From a virus, in IMG/VR virus record IMGVR_UViG_3300025411_000008, positions 1 to 64,000 of that record: a stretch of DNA of 64,000 nucleotides. One strand, given 5' to 3'. Numbering within the stretch: position 1 is the first letter of the stretch; each line of letters starts with the position of its first letter. A program made the translations under genes and the position numbers. Below the pieces are notes generated by a model that did no database searches, was not told where the DNA came from, and saw only the letters and a list, made by a program, of their open reading frames with translations. Positions 8,898-15,663 of this stretch are shown piece by piece.

Positions 8898-9213
8898 TCT
8901 TCTTTTCCTTTCCTGTCAATAGGTTATTCTTGTCGACGTGGATTCGACGGAACATACCTTGGCGTGGTGGGATGTCTTCCCAACCATTGAGTTTGCTTTG
9001 AACTTCACGGCGTCTACGGCGCTCTAGCTGGTAATCGCTGAGGAATCCCCAGTCCTTTGACTCTTCTCGACCCGTCTCTTCACGGAGATCGAGCAAGATA
9101 CGGTGGCCAAACCAGTCAAGGCGAGCTTGCATACTCATCTCTTCCCAATTCTTGGGTAGACGATCGAAGTATGTTTCTTCTAGCTTTTCGTATTGTTCTT
9201 CTGGGCTAGTCAT
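8872..9213 (-). CDS. Hypothetical protein
   Basis: A 113-residue charged protein starting at the ATG within AAAATGACTAG, where the upstream endonuclease ends; this 8-base overlap decides the start over the longer ORF from 9276. Contents are helical: EEQYEKLEETYFDRLPKNW, then MQARLDWFGHRIL, then an Arg-rich LERRRRREVQSKL. No motif or membrane segment is recognised. It overlaps the following possible small terminase gene and may belong with it. Function unknown. Confidence 0.55.
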   Translation of the reverse strand: MTSPEEQYEKLEETYFDRLPKNWEEMSMQARLDWFGHRILLDLREETGREESKDWGFLSDYQLERRRRREVQSKLNGWEDIPPRQGMFRRIHVDKNNLLTGKEKKNDSGPQNP

Positions 9214-9913
9214 TTTCTTTGACTCGTTCCAGCATGGCAGCGTAGAATTCATCAAACTCTTCTTTCGCCCACACAACCGTGCAAGACCAGCCTGCTTCTT
9301 TATACCAATTAATCACTTCTTCCGGGGTTTCGTGTTTCTTGCCATTGGGCAAAATGCGATCGCGATGCCAGTATTCCCCAAAAATCTCAATGACTTCTTT
9401 TGTTTTTTCGTTGTAAAAATCAGGGATTTTAGATTTGCTACCGTTTTTAGAAATATATCTTCTTTTTTCAAACGATGCTTCGAACCCTAGCTTAGAAACA
9501 ACTGGGGCCAATCTTACCTCATATGAGCTGTAATTGATAAAGGCTTTATCAAACACGCCTTCTGCCCATTCGGTTCGCTTGCGCTCCGAGATCTTTTTCT
9601 TGGTCTCCTCTGTGTGAGGACGACCAGGTATTTTTTTCATAGCATCTGATATCTTTTGCTTGGTTTCCTCTAAGTGAGTTTTACCGAGGTTAGCTTCGCT
9701 TAATTTTTTACGAGTTGTTTCTGATACGGCTTTGCCTTTGTGAGCAATGCCGATCTTCTTCTTGTGCTCTTCCGGTAAGCTCTTGCCCTTCCTACCGTGT
9801 CCCCATAAATAAATTGAATTTTTATGTGTTGGTTTAACATTGAAGACACCACCACAACCGCATGCGCAAGTTCTTTCCATATAACCTATAGTGTTTCGCA
9901 TACGTTTATACAT
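9206..9913 (-). CDS. Vsr-like homing endonuclease with NUMOD3 repeats
   Basis: A 235-residue free-standing homing endonuclease. Residues about 13-20 are CACGCGG, a likely small zinc site. Residues 45-115 hold repeated NUMOD3-type DNA-binding units (HKKKIGIAHKGK, TRKKLSEANLGK, TKQKISDAMKK, TKKKISERK). The C-terminal part is a Vsr-like PD-(D/E)XK nuclease of the EDxHD/I-Bth0305I kind: SSYEVRL supplies Glu, KIPDFYNEKTKEVIEIFGEYWHR the Asp and His, and INWYKEAGWSCTVVW is the typical end. Such enzymes cut an allele lacking the gene and copy themselves by repair. It lies between the sigma-like gene and a hypothetical gene whose start overlaps its last codons. Starts at 9901 or 9880 are also possible. 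A relative lies at 57836-58462. Confidence 0.85.
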   Translation of the reverse strand: MYKRMRNTIGYMERTCACGCGGVFNVKPTHKNSIYLWGHGRKGKSLPEEHKKKIGIAHKGKAVSETTRKKLSEANLGKTHLEETKQKISDAMKKIPGRPHTEETKKKISERKRTEWAEGVFDKAFINYSSYEVRLAPVVSKLGFEASFEKRRYISKNGSKSKIPDFYNEKTKEVIEIFGEYWHRDRILPNGKKHETPEEVINWYKEAGWSCTVVWAKEEFDEFYAAMLERVKEND

Positions 9914-9930
9914 TGCTACTTGTCAAGTTT

Positions 9931-10293
9931 TTAATCATTTTCATGTAGCCATACGGTTGCACAAAGAGTTTTGAGTGCTTTTCTTTTGTACATACCCACC
10001 TGAGATGACCACTTAGTAAATCCCATGATTCTTGCTACTTCTACTTCCTTACGGTTCTCCAGACATGACAAAACGACTGCCTGCTTTTGACGCGGAGGCA
10101 GCCTGTCAATACCCTTAAGGATGTCGTAGATGTTTACTGTTACACCATTCAATAGCTTAAGATCAGGATTGCCAGTCGTTCTATATACTTCTTGCCATTC
10201 CCAATAGTTATTCAAGAGTCGCTCGAGCACTTGCCAGGTCATTTGACCCTGTACAACCTCTTGCTTACGGCTCTTTCTAGGAGTACTGCCCAC
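9931..10293 (-). CDS. Sigma-70 region 4-like HTH protein
   Basis: A 120-residue protein that starts with GTG overlapping the upstream stop by 17 bases. Residues about 70-110 match a sigma region 4 helix-turn-helix: IDRLPPRQKQAVVLSCL, then EVEVARIMGFTKWSSQVGMY, then KRKALKTL. No region 2 is visible, so it cannot be a complete sigma factor. It may be a sigma fragment, an RNA polymerase-binding late-gene activator, or a DNA-binding partner. It is the second gene after a good promoter at 10878-10906. Its C-terminus ends in END, as does that of the homing endonuclease that follows, which may reflect how the endonuclease was inserted. Confidence 0.65.
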   Translation of the reverse strand: MGSTPRKSRKQEVVQGQMTWQVLERLLNNYWEWQEVYRTTGNPDLKLLNGVTVNIYDILKGIDRLPPRQKQAVVLSCLENRKEVEVARIMGFTKWSSQVGMYKRKALKTLCATVWLHEND

Positions 10294-10849
10294 CAGAACT
10301 CCTACGATACAATTGGTTTTGAATGTGACGTTGTGTAGCCTTTAAGCTATTTACCTTGTCATTGATGATACGCCAGGCAGCATACTGAACGAAGTAGAAT
10401 AGGCGGTCGTCACGCGTTTCCACACGAGCACGAGCATTAAGATCATTGGTTGTACCCTTAGCGTGCTTAATGTACGATGCGTTGTACTTATCATCAAGCA
10501 TGTAATAAGAGAACTGTGCCTTCAGATAGCGTCGAGTGACTTCACCCTCGATAGCAACGATAGCACTCTGAAGGTTAAGGAATAGACGGTCACCCTCTGC
10601 GCCGCTTATGCTGCTATCGCTGTTAAATCGAGCAATAATCACTTCAGCAGGGTTGATATACTCATCGATGAATGCTTCGACAGTAGTTTCAATGCTTTCC
10701 AGCATCTCTTTCTCTTCAGGCTTACCTTCCCACCTGAAAGAACGTACAACAAATCGGTGAAGATCACCGAACTTATCGTCGTGGGCCGTGTCGAGTTCAG
10801 GTTCGGTAAGGTGGTCTAAGCCTTTACGCAAGCCGGTATACGAACTCAT
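10277..10849 (-). CDS. Helical hypothetical protein, possible recombination accessory
   Basis: A 190-residue protein, mainly helical. The C-terminal half (ARVETRDDRLFYFVQY, then INDKVNSLKATQRHIQNQLY) has the layout of phage proteins with paired amphipathic helices, distantly reminiscent of UvsY-type recombination mediators, but the match is too weak to name. It is the first gene after the promoter at 10878-10906, with a GGATGGAAC sequence ahead of the ATG, and is followed by the overlapping sigma-like gene. Being first in an operon that leads to the possible packaging genes, it may have a regulatory or late role. Confidence 0.5.
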   Translation of the reverse strand: MSSYTGLRKGLDHLTEPELDTAHDDKFGDLHRFVVRSFRWEGKPEEKEMLESIETTVEAFIDEYINPAEVIIARFNSDSSISGAEGDRLFLNLQSAIVAIEGEVTRRYLKAQFSYYMLDDKYNASYIKHAKGTTNDLNARARVETRDDRLFYFVQYAAWRIINDKVNSLKATQRHIQNQLYRRSSGGQYS

Positions 10850-10870
10850 GTTCCATCCATTCTAGATTGA

Positions 10871-10906
10871 CAATGATATTGTACCTTATATAAAGCAGCT
10901 TATCAA
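10871..10906 (-). promoter_or_regulatory. Sigma70-type promoter
   Basis: On the minus strand the -35 box TTGATA (10906-10901) and the -10 box TACAAT (10883-10878) are separated by exactly 17 bases, close to the bacterial consensus. Transcription would start near 10871 and run into the gene starting at 10849. It lies in one of the few real intergenic gaps (10850-10915), which supports a functional promoter for the block from 10849 down to the left edge. Confidence 0.7.
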
Positions 10907-10915
10907 TGGGTTTAG

Positions 10916-11257
10916 TTATTTATTTGTGTAATACGTAAAGAGGTCGATCCACTGCTCAAGCGTCATCATAACGTAAGCATCCTTAACGTTCTTGTTACGA
11001 CGCTTGATGATAGCAATGCCAAACTTCTTCTTGGCATTCTTCTGCTCAACCAAGGTCTCATCCATGATGGTGGCGAGAACGATCTTTGCCCAGTTCTTAG
11101 CCTCTACAACAGTATCCTTGACACCATTGATGTCACCCTTGTCCAGAGTAGCTCCTGCACCGTAGCGACGCTCTACCTCTGGGAAACCACGTTCGTTGAA
11201 GTACTTAGCAACGTCGAGTTCCCACTTGCTACCCTTGGCCTTGTTAGGGTTGGTCAT
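10916..11257 (-). CDS. PD-(D/E)XK nuclease, Holliday-junction-resolvase-like
   Basis: A 113-residue small nuclease resembling archaeal Hjc or other phage-type resolvases. Residues about 8-20 are GSKWELDVAKYFNERGF, with the first catalytic Glu. Then RRYGAGATLDKGDINGV gives the Asp, and VVEAKNW the E-x-K. These enzymes cut branched DNA during recombination or before packaging. It overlaps the upstream 83-residue gene by 14 bases and is the last gene before the gap carrying the promoter at 10878-10906. A second, different PD-(D/E)XK protein lies at 13057-13479, so which one resolves junctions is open. Confidence 0.7.
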   Translation of the reverse strand: MTNPNKAKGSKWELDVAKYFNERGFPEVERRYGAGATLDKGDINGVKDTVVEAKNWAKIVLATIMDETLVEQKNAKKKFGIAIIKRRNKNVKDAYVMMTLEQWIDLFTYYTNK

Positions 11258-11495
11258 CGTTCACCCCATCACACCAGTGATCCCATTCGGCGTCGGCAAC
11301 AGACCCCTTATAACCGTCATCGTATCCACGTTCGTAGTTTGCCACTGCTCGCCGTTCTGCCTCATCGAGCGCATCCAGTACCTTGATTACGTCGCAGGGA
11401 GACTTTTCATACAGGCAGTAAGAACATTGATTCTTTTCGTCCTCACTGTGCTTTTCTCGTAAAACTTGGCGTTGTTCGAGTGACAGATTTGTCAC
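11244..11495 (-). CDS. Small protein with CxxC...PCDV motif
   Basis: An 83-residue protein with LREKHS near the start, then CSYCLYEKSPCDVIKVLDAL (about residues 24-43), then an Arg/Ala-rich helix and an acidic end. The CxxC-x5-PC-[DK]-V-[IV] motif matches those at 394-777 and 16907-17059 and resembles small Cys proteins common in actinophages. It overlaps the upstream gene by the ATGA sequence. Function unknown; zinc binding is an inference. Confidence 0.6.
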   Translation of the reverse strand: MTNLSLEQRQVLREKHSEDEKNQCSYCLYEKSPCDVIKVLDALDEAERRAVANYERGYDDGYKGSVADAEWDHWCDGVNDDQP

Positions 11496-11785
11496 AATGC
11501 GTCCTTTGTGTTGGTTGTGACATATGTGTCACTGGTGTGTGCATCAATTATGTCAGAGAGTGCTTGGTAGCAATCCCACCATCCCATGTCGTATCCCTTG
11601 CGGTGCGCCAGTTCGGTTTCAGTGGGTGGGTAGCCAAGGTCAGTCATGCGCTTGTCGTCGGCTTCTACTTCTCCCTTCGACGGTGGCTTGTGCTTCAGCA
11701 GGCGCTCGGAGATGAGTTCTAAAAGGAGTTCCTCGACACGCTTGCTATGCACATCTCGTAGGGCTTGGCGTTCTTCGGGGGTCAT
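11492..11785 (-). CDS. Hypothetical protein
   Basis: A 97-residue, mostly helical, charged protein beginning MTPEERQALRDVHSKRVEE, resembling the beginning of the following 83-residue protein (SLEQRQVLREKHSED). The two may be distant paralogues, although this one lacks the Cys motif. RKGYDMGWWDCYQALSDII resembles YERGYDDGY in the neighbour. ATGA overlaps join it to both neighbours. Function unknown. Confidence 0.55.
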   Translation of the reverse strand: MTPEERQALRDVHSKRVEELLLELISERLLKHKPPSKGEVEADDKRMTDLGYPPTETELAHRKGYDMGWWDCYQALSDIIDAHTSDTYVTTNTKDAL

Positions 11786-11928
11786 CGGTTTCTCAACTTA
11801 AATGGGTAGGTCTTCCCTGGGTCTTGCGTCAGTTCTCCGCAGTCTGGGCAGAACAAGCTAGTGTAAGGTCGTTCTTCTTCTTCACCAAAGAAGTTTGTTA
11901 CCTTCTTAACGTGCTTACACTCACTCAT
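11782..11928 (-). CDS. Small zinc-binding-like protein, 48 residues
   Basis: A short ORF between the Cas4-like nuclease gene and the 97-residue gene, joined by TGATG and ATGA overlaps, which strongly suggests it is translated. It starts MSECKHVKKV and has LFCPDCGELTQDPGK, so C4/H6 with the CxxC pair could hold one zinc ion. It is too short for a function to be inferred. Confidence 0.55.
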   Translation of the reverse strand: MSECKHVKKVTNFFGEEEERPYTSLFCPDCGELTQDPGKTYPFKLRNR

Positions 11929-12677
11929 CACTTGTTCCAGTAGTGACAGATCTTACGGGCGGGACAACCTAAGAATACTTCATCCGTAGGCCCATTGCAA
12001 CAATGCTTAAGCTCAGATGGGTCATTCTTACTGATGGCTACACGCACACGTGACCACTTGTCGTATAGCTTATCCAGGGCTTCCTGGTCCTTCTTAACCT
12101 CGATCGTCTTGATCTTGTGGGGGTAAGCCTTCTGAATAAATAGCAAAGCCATGCGGTCAGGTGCACCAGGGCAATTGTCCTGATACACTCTGAGCTGCAT
12201 GGCATACTGCTCGCTGGCTTCCTTAGGAAGCTGATTGGTGCTCTTAATATCTACAAGGAATGTGCCATCAGGTGTTACAAGCTCCAGCACATCTACGGCC
12301 CCAGCAATCATCCGTTCCTCGTTGCGAAACTTCACTTCTACTTTGTCTAAAGTTGTAAACCCCAGGTGTATAAGAAGGTTCTGAAGCACTGAGTGAAAAA
12401 CCGAACCAACTTGGAAAGTCATAGCGAGGGTTGGAGTCATTCTTTGTTCTTGGCATTGTAGTCTCATTTCAGGATGGAATCTATAATATAGCTGCAATTC
12501 CCCTGCCATTACGTCTGAAGAAGGGTGATACATGTTATCAAATTTACGTTCCTTGTTGAATACCCGCACTGGGTACTCTTCAGGGAACACGTCACCCATC
12601 ATCAAAGCTTCTTCGATGTAACGCGTGATCGGTTCGTCATTCTGGTACGCAGCTAGCGTACGATCAAGAAAACTCAC
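11928..12677 (-). CDS. Cas4/RecB-like PD-(D/E)XK exonuclease
   Basis: A 249-residue nuclease of the Cas4/RecB-like family. QVGSVFHSVLQNLL (about residue 91) gives the conserved His region, AGAVDVLELV the Asp, FLVDIKSTNQ the D-x-K pair, and YAMQLRVYQ the QxxxY helix. The C-terminus has CC, CPARKIC, so three or four Cys are placed where Cas4 proteins bind an iron-sulfur cluster. Phage members act in DNA end processing and recombination. No cas genes or CRISPR repeats are in the window, so this is a stand-alone phage nuclease. It overlaps neighbours by ATGA and TGATG. Confidence 0.75.
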   Translation of the reverse strand: MSFLDRTLAAYQNDEPITRYIEEALMMGDVFPEEYPVRVFNKERKFDNMYHPSSDVMAGELQLYYRFHPEMRLQCQEQRMTPTLAMTFQVGSVFHSVLQNLLIHLGFTTLDKVEVKFRNEERMIAGAVDVLELVTPDGTFLVDIKSTNQLPKEASEQYAMQLRVYQDNCPGAPDRMALLFIQKAYPHKIKTIEVKKDQEALDKLYDKWSRVRVAISKNDPSELKHCCNGPTDEVFLGCPARKICHYWNK

Positions 12678-12832
12678 TCTTTGTTCTCTCTCTTAATTGT
12701 TGCGTTGTAGTAACCACCATAGATCTTTGCAGAGGATTCTATGACTTCCCATGTGTTATTCTTTACTTCAACAGCGTATGCATTGATATACTCATCAAGG
12801 ATATTGTAAACCTTTGGTTCCTCTTTATTCAT
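12674..12832 (-). CDS. Hypothetical small protein
   Basis: A 52-residue protein beginning MNKEEPKVYN; the start at 12832 overlaps the upstream stop by 8 bases, as is usual here, while a longer version from 12856 is possible. Sequence such as EYINAYAVEVKNNTWEVI suggests a small alpha/beta protein. Its stop overlaps the nuclease start (ATGA). Function unknown. Confidence 0.45.
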   Translation of the reverse strand: MNKEEPKVYNILDEYINAYAVEVKNNTWEVIESSAKIYGGYYNATIKRENKE

Positions 12833-13064
12833 ATATATCGTCAATCGTCCAAGCACCGTGACGGCCTTGTTTAATCAAATTAAATGGGCCACATTTAGAT
12901 ACATAATAAATACCGGTCAAATTTTTTCTACATTCCCATCCGCCCCAGCCATTATTTATTTGAGAATGTTTAATGCTAAAAAATTTATTACCGCAGGCTG
13001 GGCAGTGATGTTCATCTTCTTTCCCCCAATCAAGACGGAACTGCAGTTGTGTTTCTTCAGTCAT
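12825..13064 (-). CDS. Small zinc-finger protein
   Basis: A 79-residue protein with HHCPACGNKFFSIKHSQ, then GGWECRKNL and SKCGPFNLI. A CxxC ... C ... C arrangement suggests one zinc site. It begins within an 8-base overlap with the PD-(D/E)XK gene upstream (AAAATGACTGAAG). No further function can be inferred. Confidence 0.55.
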   Translation of the reverse strand: MTEETQLQFRLDWGKEDEHHCPACGNKFFSIKHSQINNGWGGWECRKNLTGIYYVSKCGPFNLIKQGRHGAWTIDDIYE

Positions 13065-13479
13065 TTTCTTTTTCCTTCAAACGTATGTAGTCATAGTATA
13101 GCTCAAGGAAGTCATCCTTGTCCATGCAGATAAGGTCTAGTTCTACCGGAAGAGTCTCAGGGGTATGTGAGATTGTACCACCCCAAGCAGCTTCCTGCTC
13201 GGTAGCACCGTACAAACGCACAGCAAGAATAGGTCTAGCTAGCCAGCTGCGATCCTGAGCATGACCTTTAATGGTATCCCAGATCTTCTTTGTAATACTA
13301 AACGATGCAGCCTGAGTAGCCTTCGCTTCAATGACGAACTCCATCATGTGTTGCTCTTTAGTGGAGAGGTCGCCCTTCTCCCACTTGTTACCAGAACCTA
13401 CGGTGCGGTGTGCAAGAGGCCATTGTTCTTCGAGCTCTCGCTCTTGGCGCTGGCTAAATTTTTGCTGGTAAAGTCCCAT
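13057..13479 (-). CDS. PD-(D/E)XK nuclease-like protein
   Basis: A 140-residue protein with the core of a small restriction-like nuclease: RTVGSGNKWEKGDLS (Asp, about residue 36), then EFVIEAKATQAASFSI (E-x-K, about residue 50), then TKKIWDTIKGHAQD and LAVRLYG. The GSGNK...GD...EAK order is typical of phage resolvase-like or VRR/Hjc-like nucleases. It likely cuts structured or viral DNA, but the substrate cannot be told. Its 5' end overlaps the 86-residue gene by 82 bases, unusually long for this genome. Confidence 0.6.
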   Translation of the reverse strand: MGLYQQKFSQRQERELEEQWPLAHRTVGSGNKWEKGDLSTKEQHMMEFVIEAKATQAASFSITKKIWDTIKGHAQDRSWLARPILAVRLYGATEQEAAWGGTISHTPETLPVELDLICMDKDDFLELYYDYIRLKEKEND

Positions 13480-13658
13480 TCTTCTGTCAACTTTCCAAAG
13501 GAAGGGCTAACAACGATAAAATCATTGTGACTATCTTCCATCATATCATAGATATTCTTAACAAACTTCTTTAGTTTGCGTGGTAGTCTAGTTGCATACT
13601 CGATATGCATACGCTTACCATCATACTTGACCGCCCAAATATTATACGGACTGAGCAT
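13398..13658 (-). CDS. Hypothetical protein with long 3' overlap
   Basis: An 86-residue protein, MLSPYNIWAVKYDGKRMH and onwards, with a start overlapping the upstream 51-residue gene by 17 bases. Its N-terminal 60 residues fill a region otherwise empty of genes; the last 27 codons lie inside the next gene in another frame and are Ser/Lys-rich. I consider it real because the chain of overlapping starts would otherwise break, but the extended tail may not matter. Function unknown. Confidence 0.45.
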   Translation of the reverse strand: MLSPYNIWAVKYDGKRMHIEYATRLPRKLKKFVKNIYDMMEDSHNDFIVVSPSFGKLTEEWDFTSKNLASAKSESSKNNGLLHTAP

Positions 13659-13797
13659 CTAGCTTTCCTCTCAGCACTACATTCTCTTCACGGAGCTTGG
13701 TGTTCTCATTGACGTAATAGTTGACTTGGGCATAGGTTTCCCTGAGCTGTAGCTCGAGCTTCTTATACTCGTTACGCCAGTAACCCTCTGTCTCCAT
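13642..13797 (-). CDS. Small coiled-coil protein, 51 residues
   Basis: A short ORF starting at a TAATG overlap with the gene upstream and ending 17 bases inside the next gene. It is almost wholly a predicted coiled coil: YKKLELQLRETYAQVNYYV, then NTKLREENVVLRGKL. Such short coiled-coil proteins are common phage accessories of unknown role. Confidence 0.5.
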   Translation of the reverse strand: METEGYWRNEYKKLELQLRETYAQVNYYVNENTKLREENVVLRGKLDAQSV

Positions 13798-14126
13798 TAC
13801 TTCTTTTTCTTTGTATTGAAGAGTGGGAACCGGAAGTAGTTACCCTTATCAATCTCACGCATCGTTCTCATGGCTTCAGTTAGGCCAACTGCATAGCCAC
13901 TGTTGAAATCGCTGGGTGAGTTTTCAATCTTTGAAAATGCTTCTACGTTCAATGCATATACCTGCTGGATAGCATGATTAAGTTTTCTTCCCACGATTTG
14001 ATTCTCCTTGTTCAGTGTTTTGAACTCTTTCCTGAGTTCCTTATAAGCTTTTTTCAGTTCTGATGCTTTTTTAACTTTTGATTTTCCCGAAACTTTTTTA
14101 GACGGTCTCTCTCGCACTGACGACAT
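13797..14126 (-). CDS. Basic coiled-coil hypothetical protein
   Basis: A 109-residue, strongly basic protein. Residues 10-60 are Lys-rich and helical (KKAYKELRKEFKTLNKENQ), a probable coiled coil. The middle has SGYAVGLTEAMRTMREI, and the C-terminus ends in four lysines. Nucleic-acid binding is plausible. Its first 24 codons overlap the 3' end of the HNH endonuclease gene upstream by 73 bases, suggesting that the endonuclease arrived later and extended into it. Confidence 0.5.
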   Translation of the reverse strand: MSSVRERPSKKVSGKSKVKKASELKKAYKELRKEFKTLNKENQIVGRKLNHAIQQVYALNVEAFSKIENSPSDFNSGYAVGLTEAMRTMREIDKGNYFRFPLFNTKKKK

Positions 14127-14479
14127 GATCTTGTCTTATCCTTCCTAATTTTTGTGTTCTTCTGGTCAAATGGGTGGCCGTTGATACACTCTGTCTTGAT
14201 GAAGTTAAGCGCAGCGATGCTCTTACCTCTCAAGATGTTAACGCGGTTGGTGACAGGATCTAGGTGTCTAGGGTTGATACAACGCCTATTCTGACACATG
14301 TGGTCAAGCACCAAGCCCTCTGGGATAGGTCCACGCAATAATTCCCAAGCAAGACGGTGTGGGAGGTAGCCATTCCTACCATTGTGGTGGATGCTGCCAT
14401 AGCCACGGTTGGCTACGCTGCCAGTCCATACCCAGCAGTCGCCCTCACGCTCTACCTTGCTCCATAAGTTACGCTTCAT
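14054..14479 (-). CDS. HNH homing endonuclease
   Basis: A 141-residue HNH_3-type endonuclease. It begins WSKVEREGDCWVWTG, then GYGSIHHNG and LPHRLAWELLRGPIPEGL, the usual lead into the nuclease. The core is VLDHMCQNRRCINPRHLDPV, with His and Asn residues for metal binding. The C-terminus carries a possible zinc site (CINGHPF ... CRQCERDR). Free-standing HNH proteins of this type are common in phages as homing enzymes. It starts inside the last codons of the gene upstream (11-base overlap) and ends 73 bases inside the next gene, so it is inserted without a gap. Confidence 0.85.
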   Translation of the reverse strand: MKRNLWSKVEREGDCWVWTGSVANRGYGSIHHNGRNGYLPHRLAWELLRGPIPEGLVLDHMCQNRRCINPRHLDPVTNRVNILRGKSIAALNFIKTECINGHPFDQKNTKIRKDKTRSCRQCERDRLKKFRENQKLKKHQN

Positions 14480-14639
14480 AGATGTAATGAATGTTTGGCT
14501 CTGGGTGGATGGTGCCTCTGATCATAGCAATCTGCAAAGAAGGTACGATACCATTGAGGTTCGTAATCTCTTCAATGCGCTTTAGCTTATCTTCGAGTTC
14601 ATCAACTCTGCTAAGCAGAAACTTCTGGGTGTATTCCAT
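14469..14639 (-). CDS. Hypothetical small protein, 56 residues
   Basis: A short ORF with N-terminal helix (FLLSRVDELEDKLKRIEEI) and a hydrophobic C-terminal half. It starts 29 bases inside the end of the MazG-like gene and its stop lies within the HNH start. The regular overlap pattern and sensible composition support translation. Function unknown. Confidence 0.45.
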   Translation of the reverse strand: MEYTQKFLLSRVDELEDKLKRIEEITNLNGIVPSLQIAMIRGTIHPEPNIHYIYEA

Positions 14640-14982
14640 TTTGCTCCCTAAATAGACACAATGCGATCATGAAATAAACAGCGGCATCCATCAATGAATC
14701 TTCTACAGACTCATTCACCATTGTGCCACCACGTGCATACTTTTGGATACGACGTACCTTATCGTTGGCACGAATGACAGCACCAAGCCAGCCATCGATA
14801 CCAAAGTCTTCGCTAGCACGTACGTTTGCAAAGGGGTCGCCCTGCTCTGGACGACCGTAATCAGACTGTTTCTTGGTGTGGAGATCATGGATCTCTTGCA
14901 GCACCTTTTCAAACTCTGTAGGCTCAACCGGCTTTTCGTATTTTGATAGCAAAGAATCTTTGCCCTTACCGACGCTGCTCAT
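14611..14982 (-). CDS. MazG/Nmad1-like nucleotide-associated protein
   Basis: A 123-residue helical protein; the start at 14982 is set by an ATGA overlap with the upstream stop. It has KKQSDYGRPEQGDPFANV, DGWLGAVIRANDKVRRI and ESVEDSLMDAAVYFMIALCL. This order (DYG ... N ... DK ... ES-x2-D-x2-DAA-Y) matches phage proteins of the all-alpha MazG-like or nucleotide-modification-associated type, which pair with nucleotide metabolism. No base-modification enzymes are seen in the window, so its substrate is unknown. Medium confidence in the family, low in any reaction. Confidence 0.55.
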   Translation of the reverse strand: MSSVGKGKDSLLSKYEKPVEPTEFEKVLQEIHDLHTKKQSDYGRPEQGDPFANVRASEDFGIDGWLGAVIRANDKVRRIQKYARGGTMVNESVEDSLMDAAVYFMIALCLFREQNGIHPEVSA

Positions 14983-15161
14983 GATTCCTCCATAGGTTCT
15001 GCTACCCAATTTTCCCATAGGTTGCACTTGGTAGGGTAGTGCTGACCGTTGTTAAACGTGTGTACCCAAGTACCATCAGCACCTTGAAGGACTTCCTTGG
15101 TGTTGCCAAACTTTTTTAAGCAGTTTAAGCACGTGGATACTTTAGGTACGTAATCAGTCAT
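14979..15161 (-). CDS. Small Cys protein
   Basis: A 60-residue protein with CLNCLKKFG, then HTFNNGQHYPTKC, a possible zinc site. Overlaps link it to both neighbours (ATGA downstream, 8 bases upstream). Function unknown. Confidence 0.5.
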   Translation of the reverse strand: MTDYVPKVSTCLNCLKKFGNTKEVLQGADGTWVHTFNNGQHYPTKCNLWENWVAEPMEES

Positions 15162-15318
15162 CTTCGGTTAGGTCCCAGACAGGATCGCCAATGATCTTTA
15201 CTCGACCATCTTCCAAGCGGAGAGAGGTCTGCTCGTGGACACGAATACCAGCTAGGTTATCTGGCCAGCCTTCAGCATCAACGTAGAGCGTTACGCCTTC
15301 GTATTCTTCTTCACTCAT
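15154..15318 (-). CDS. Hypothetical small acidic protein, 54 residues
   Basis: A short ORF beginning MSEEEYEGVTLYVDAEGW and ending in an acidic tail. The pattern suggests a small beta fold (LYVDAEGWPDNLAGIRV, LRLEDGRVKIIGDPVW). ATGA and 8-base overlaps tie it to its neighbours. Function unknown. Confidence 0.5.
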   Translation of the reverse strand: MSEEEYEGVTLYVDAEGWPDNLAGIRVHEQTSLRLEDGRVKIIGDPVWDLTEDD

Positions 15319-15506
15319 TCGGTGTCCTTCGATGGGTCGAGCTCATCAGTAGGCTTAGGAAGCTCTACAACAATGAGATCTTCTGGTGCCAATTCTTCAA
15401 ATTCTGTGTAGGTTCCAGCCCATTCAACCACTGGGTTGCCTGAACTTGCAACACCAACGATAGTGCCAACTGACGTTACGGATACTACTGTGTCTCCAAC
15501 TTGCAT
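15315..15506 (-). CDS. Hypothetical small beta protein
   Basis: A 63-residue protein, MQVGDTVVSVTSVGTIVGVA, then VVEWAGTYTEFEEL, which looks like an SH3-type small beta barrel followed by an acidic tail. It is coupled by TAATG to the upstream gene and ATGA to the next. Function unknown. Confidence 0.5.
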   Translation of the reverse strand: MQVGDTVVSVTSVGTIVGVASSGNPVVEWAGTYTEFEELAPEDLIVVELPKPTDELDPSKDTE

Positions 15507-15658
15507 TACAACATACCTGCTTTCATAATAAGGGTTGCTTCTTTAAATTTTCTTGGCACAATCTCGCTCATCTTTTCGAGTTGCTCGTCTGTAACGCCAA
15601 CTTCTTGCATAGCTTCAATCACGATGCGGACCATGACACTAGCTGTATCTTGTTCCAT
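15506..15658 (-). CDS. Hypothetical small protein, 50 residues
   Basis: A short helical ORF directly after recA (5-base gap) with a TAATG overlap at its end. It contains MVRIVIEAMQEVGVTDEQLE, then KMSEIVPRKFKEA. The gene spacing and amino-acid use favour a real gene. Function unknown. Confidence 0.45.
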   Translation of the reverse strand: MEQDTASVMVRIVIEAMQEVGVTDEQLEKMSEIVPRKFKEATLIMKAGML

Positions 15659-15663
15659 TGTTC

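Noticed and set aside
9880-9913. CACTATAGG sequence near the start of the homing endonuclease, like part of a T7-type promoter
   Set aside because: Only the last bases match, no other copy was noticed, and no single-subunit RNA polymerase gene is in the window.
11928-12677. Cas4-like protein as sign of a CRISPR system
   Set aside because: No other cas gene and no direct-repeat array seen; stand-alone Cas4/RecB-like nucleases are common in phages.
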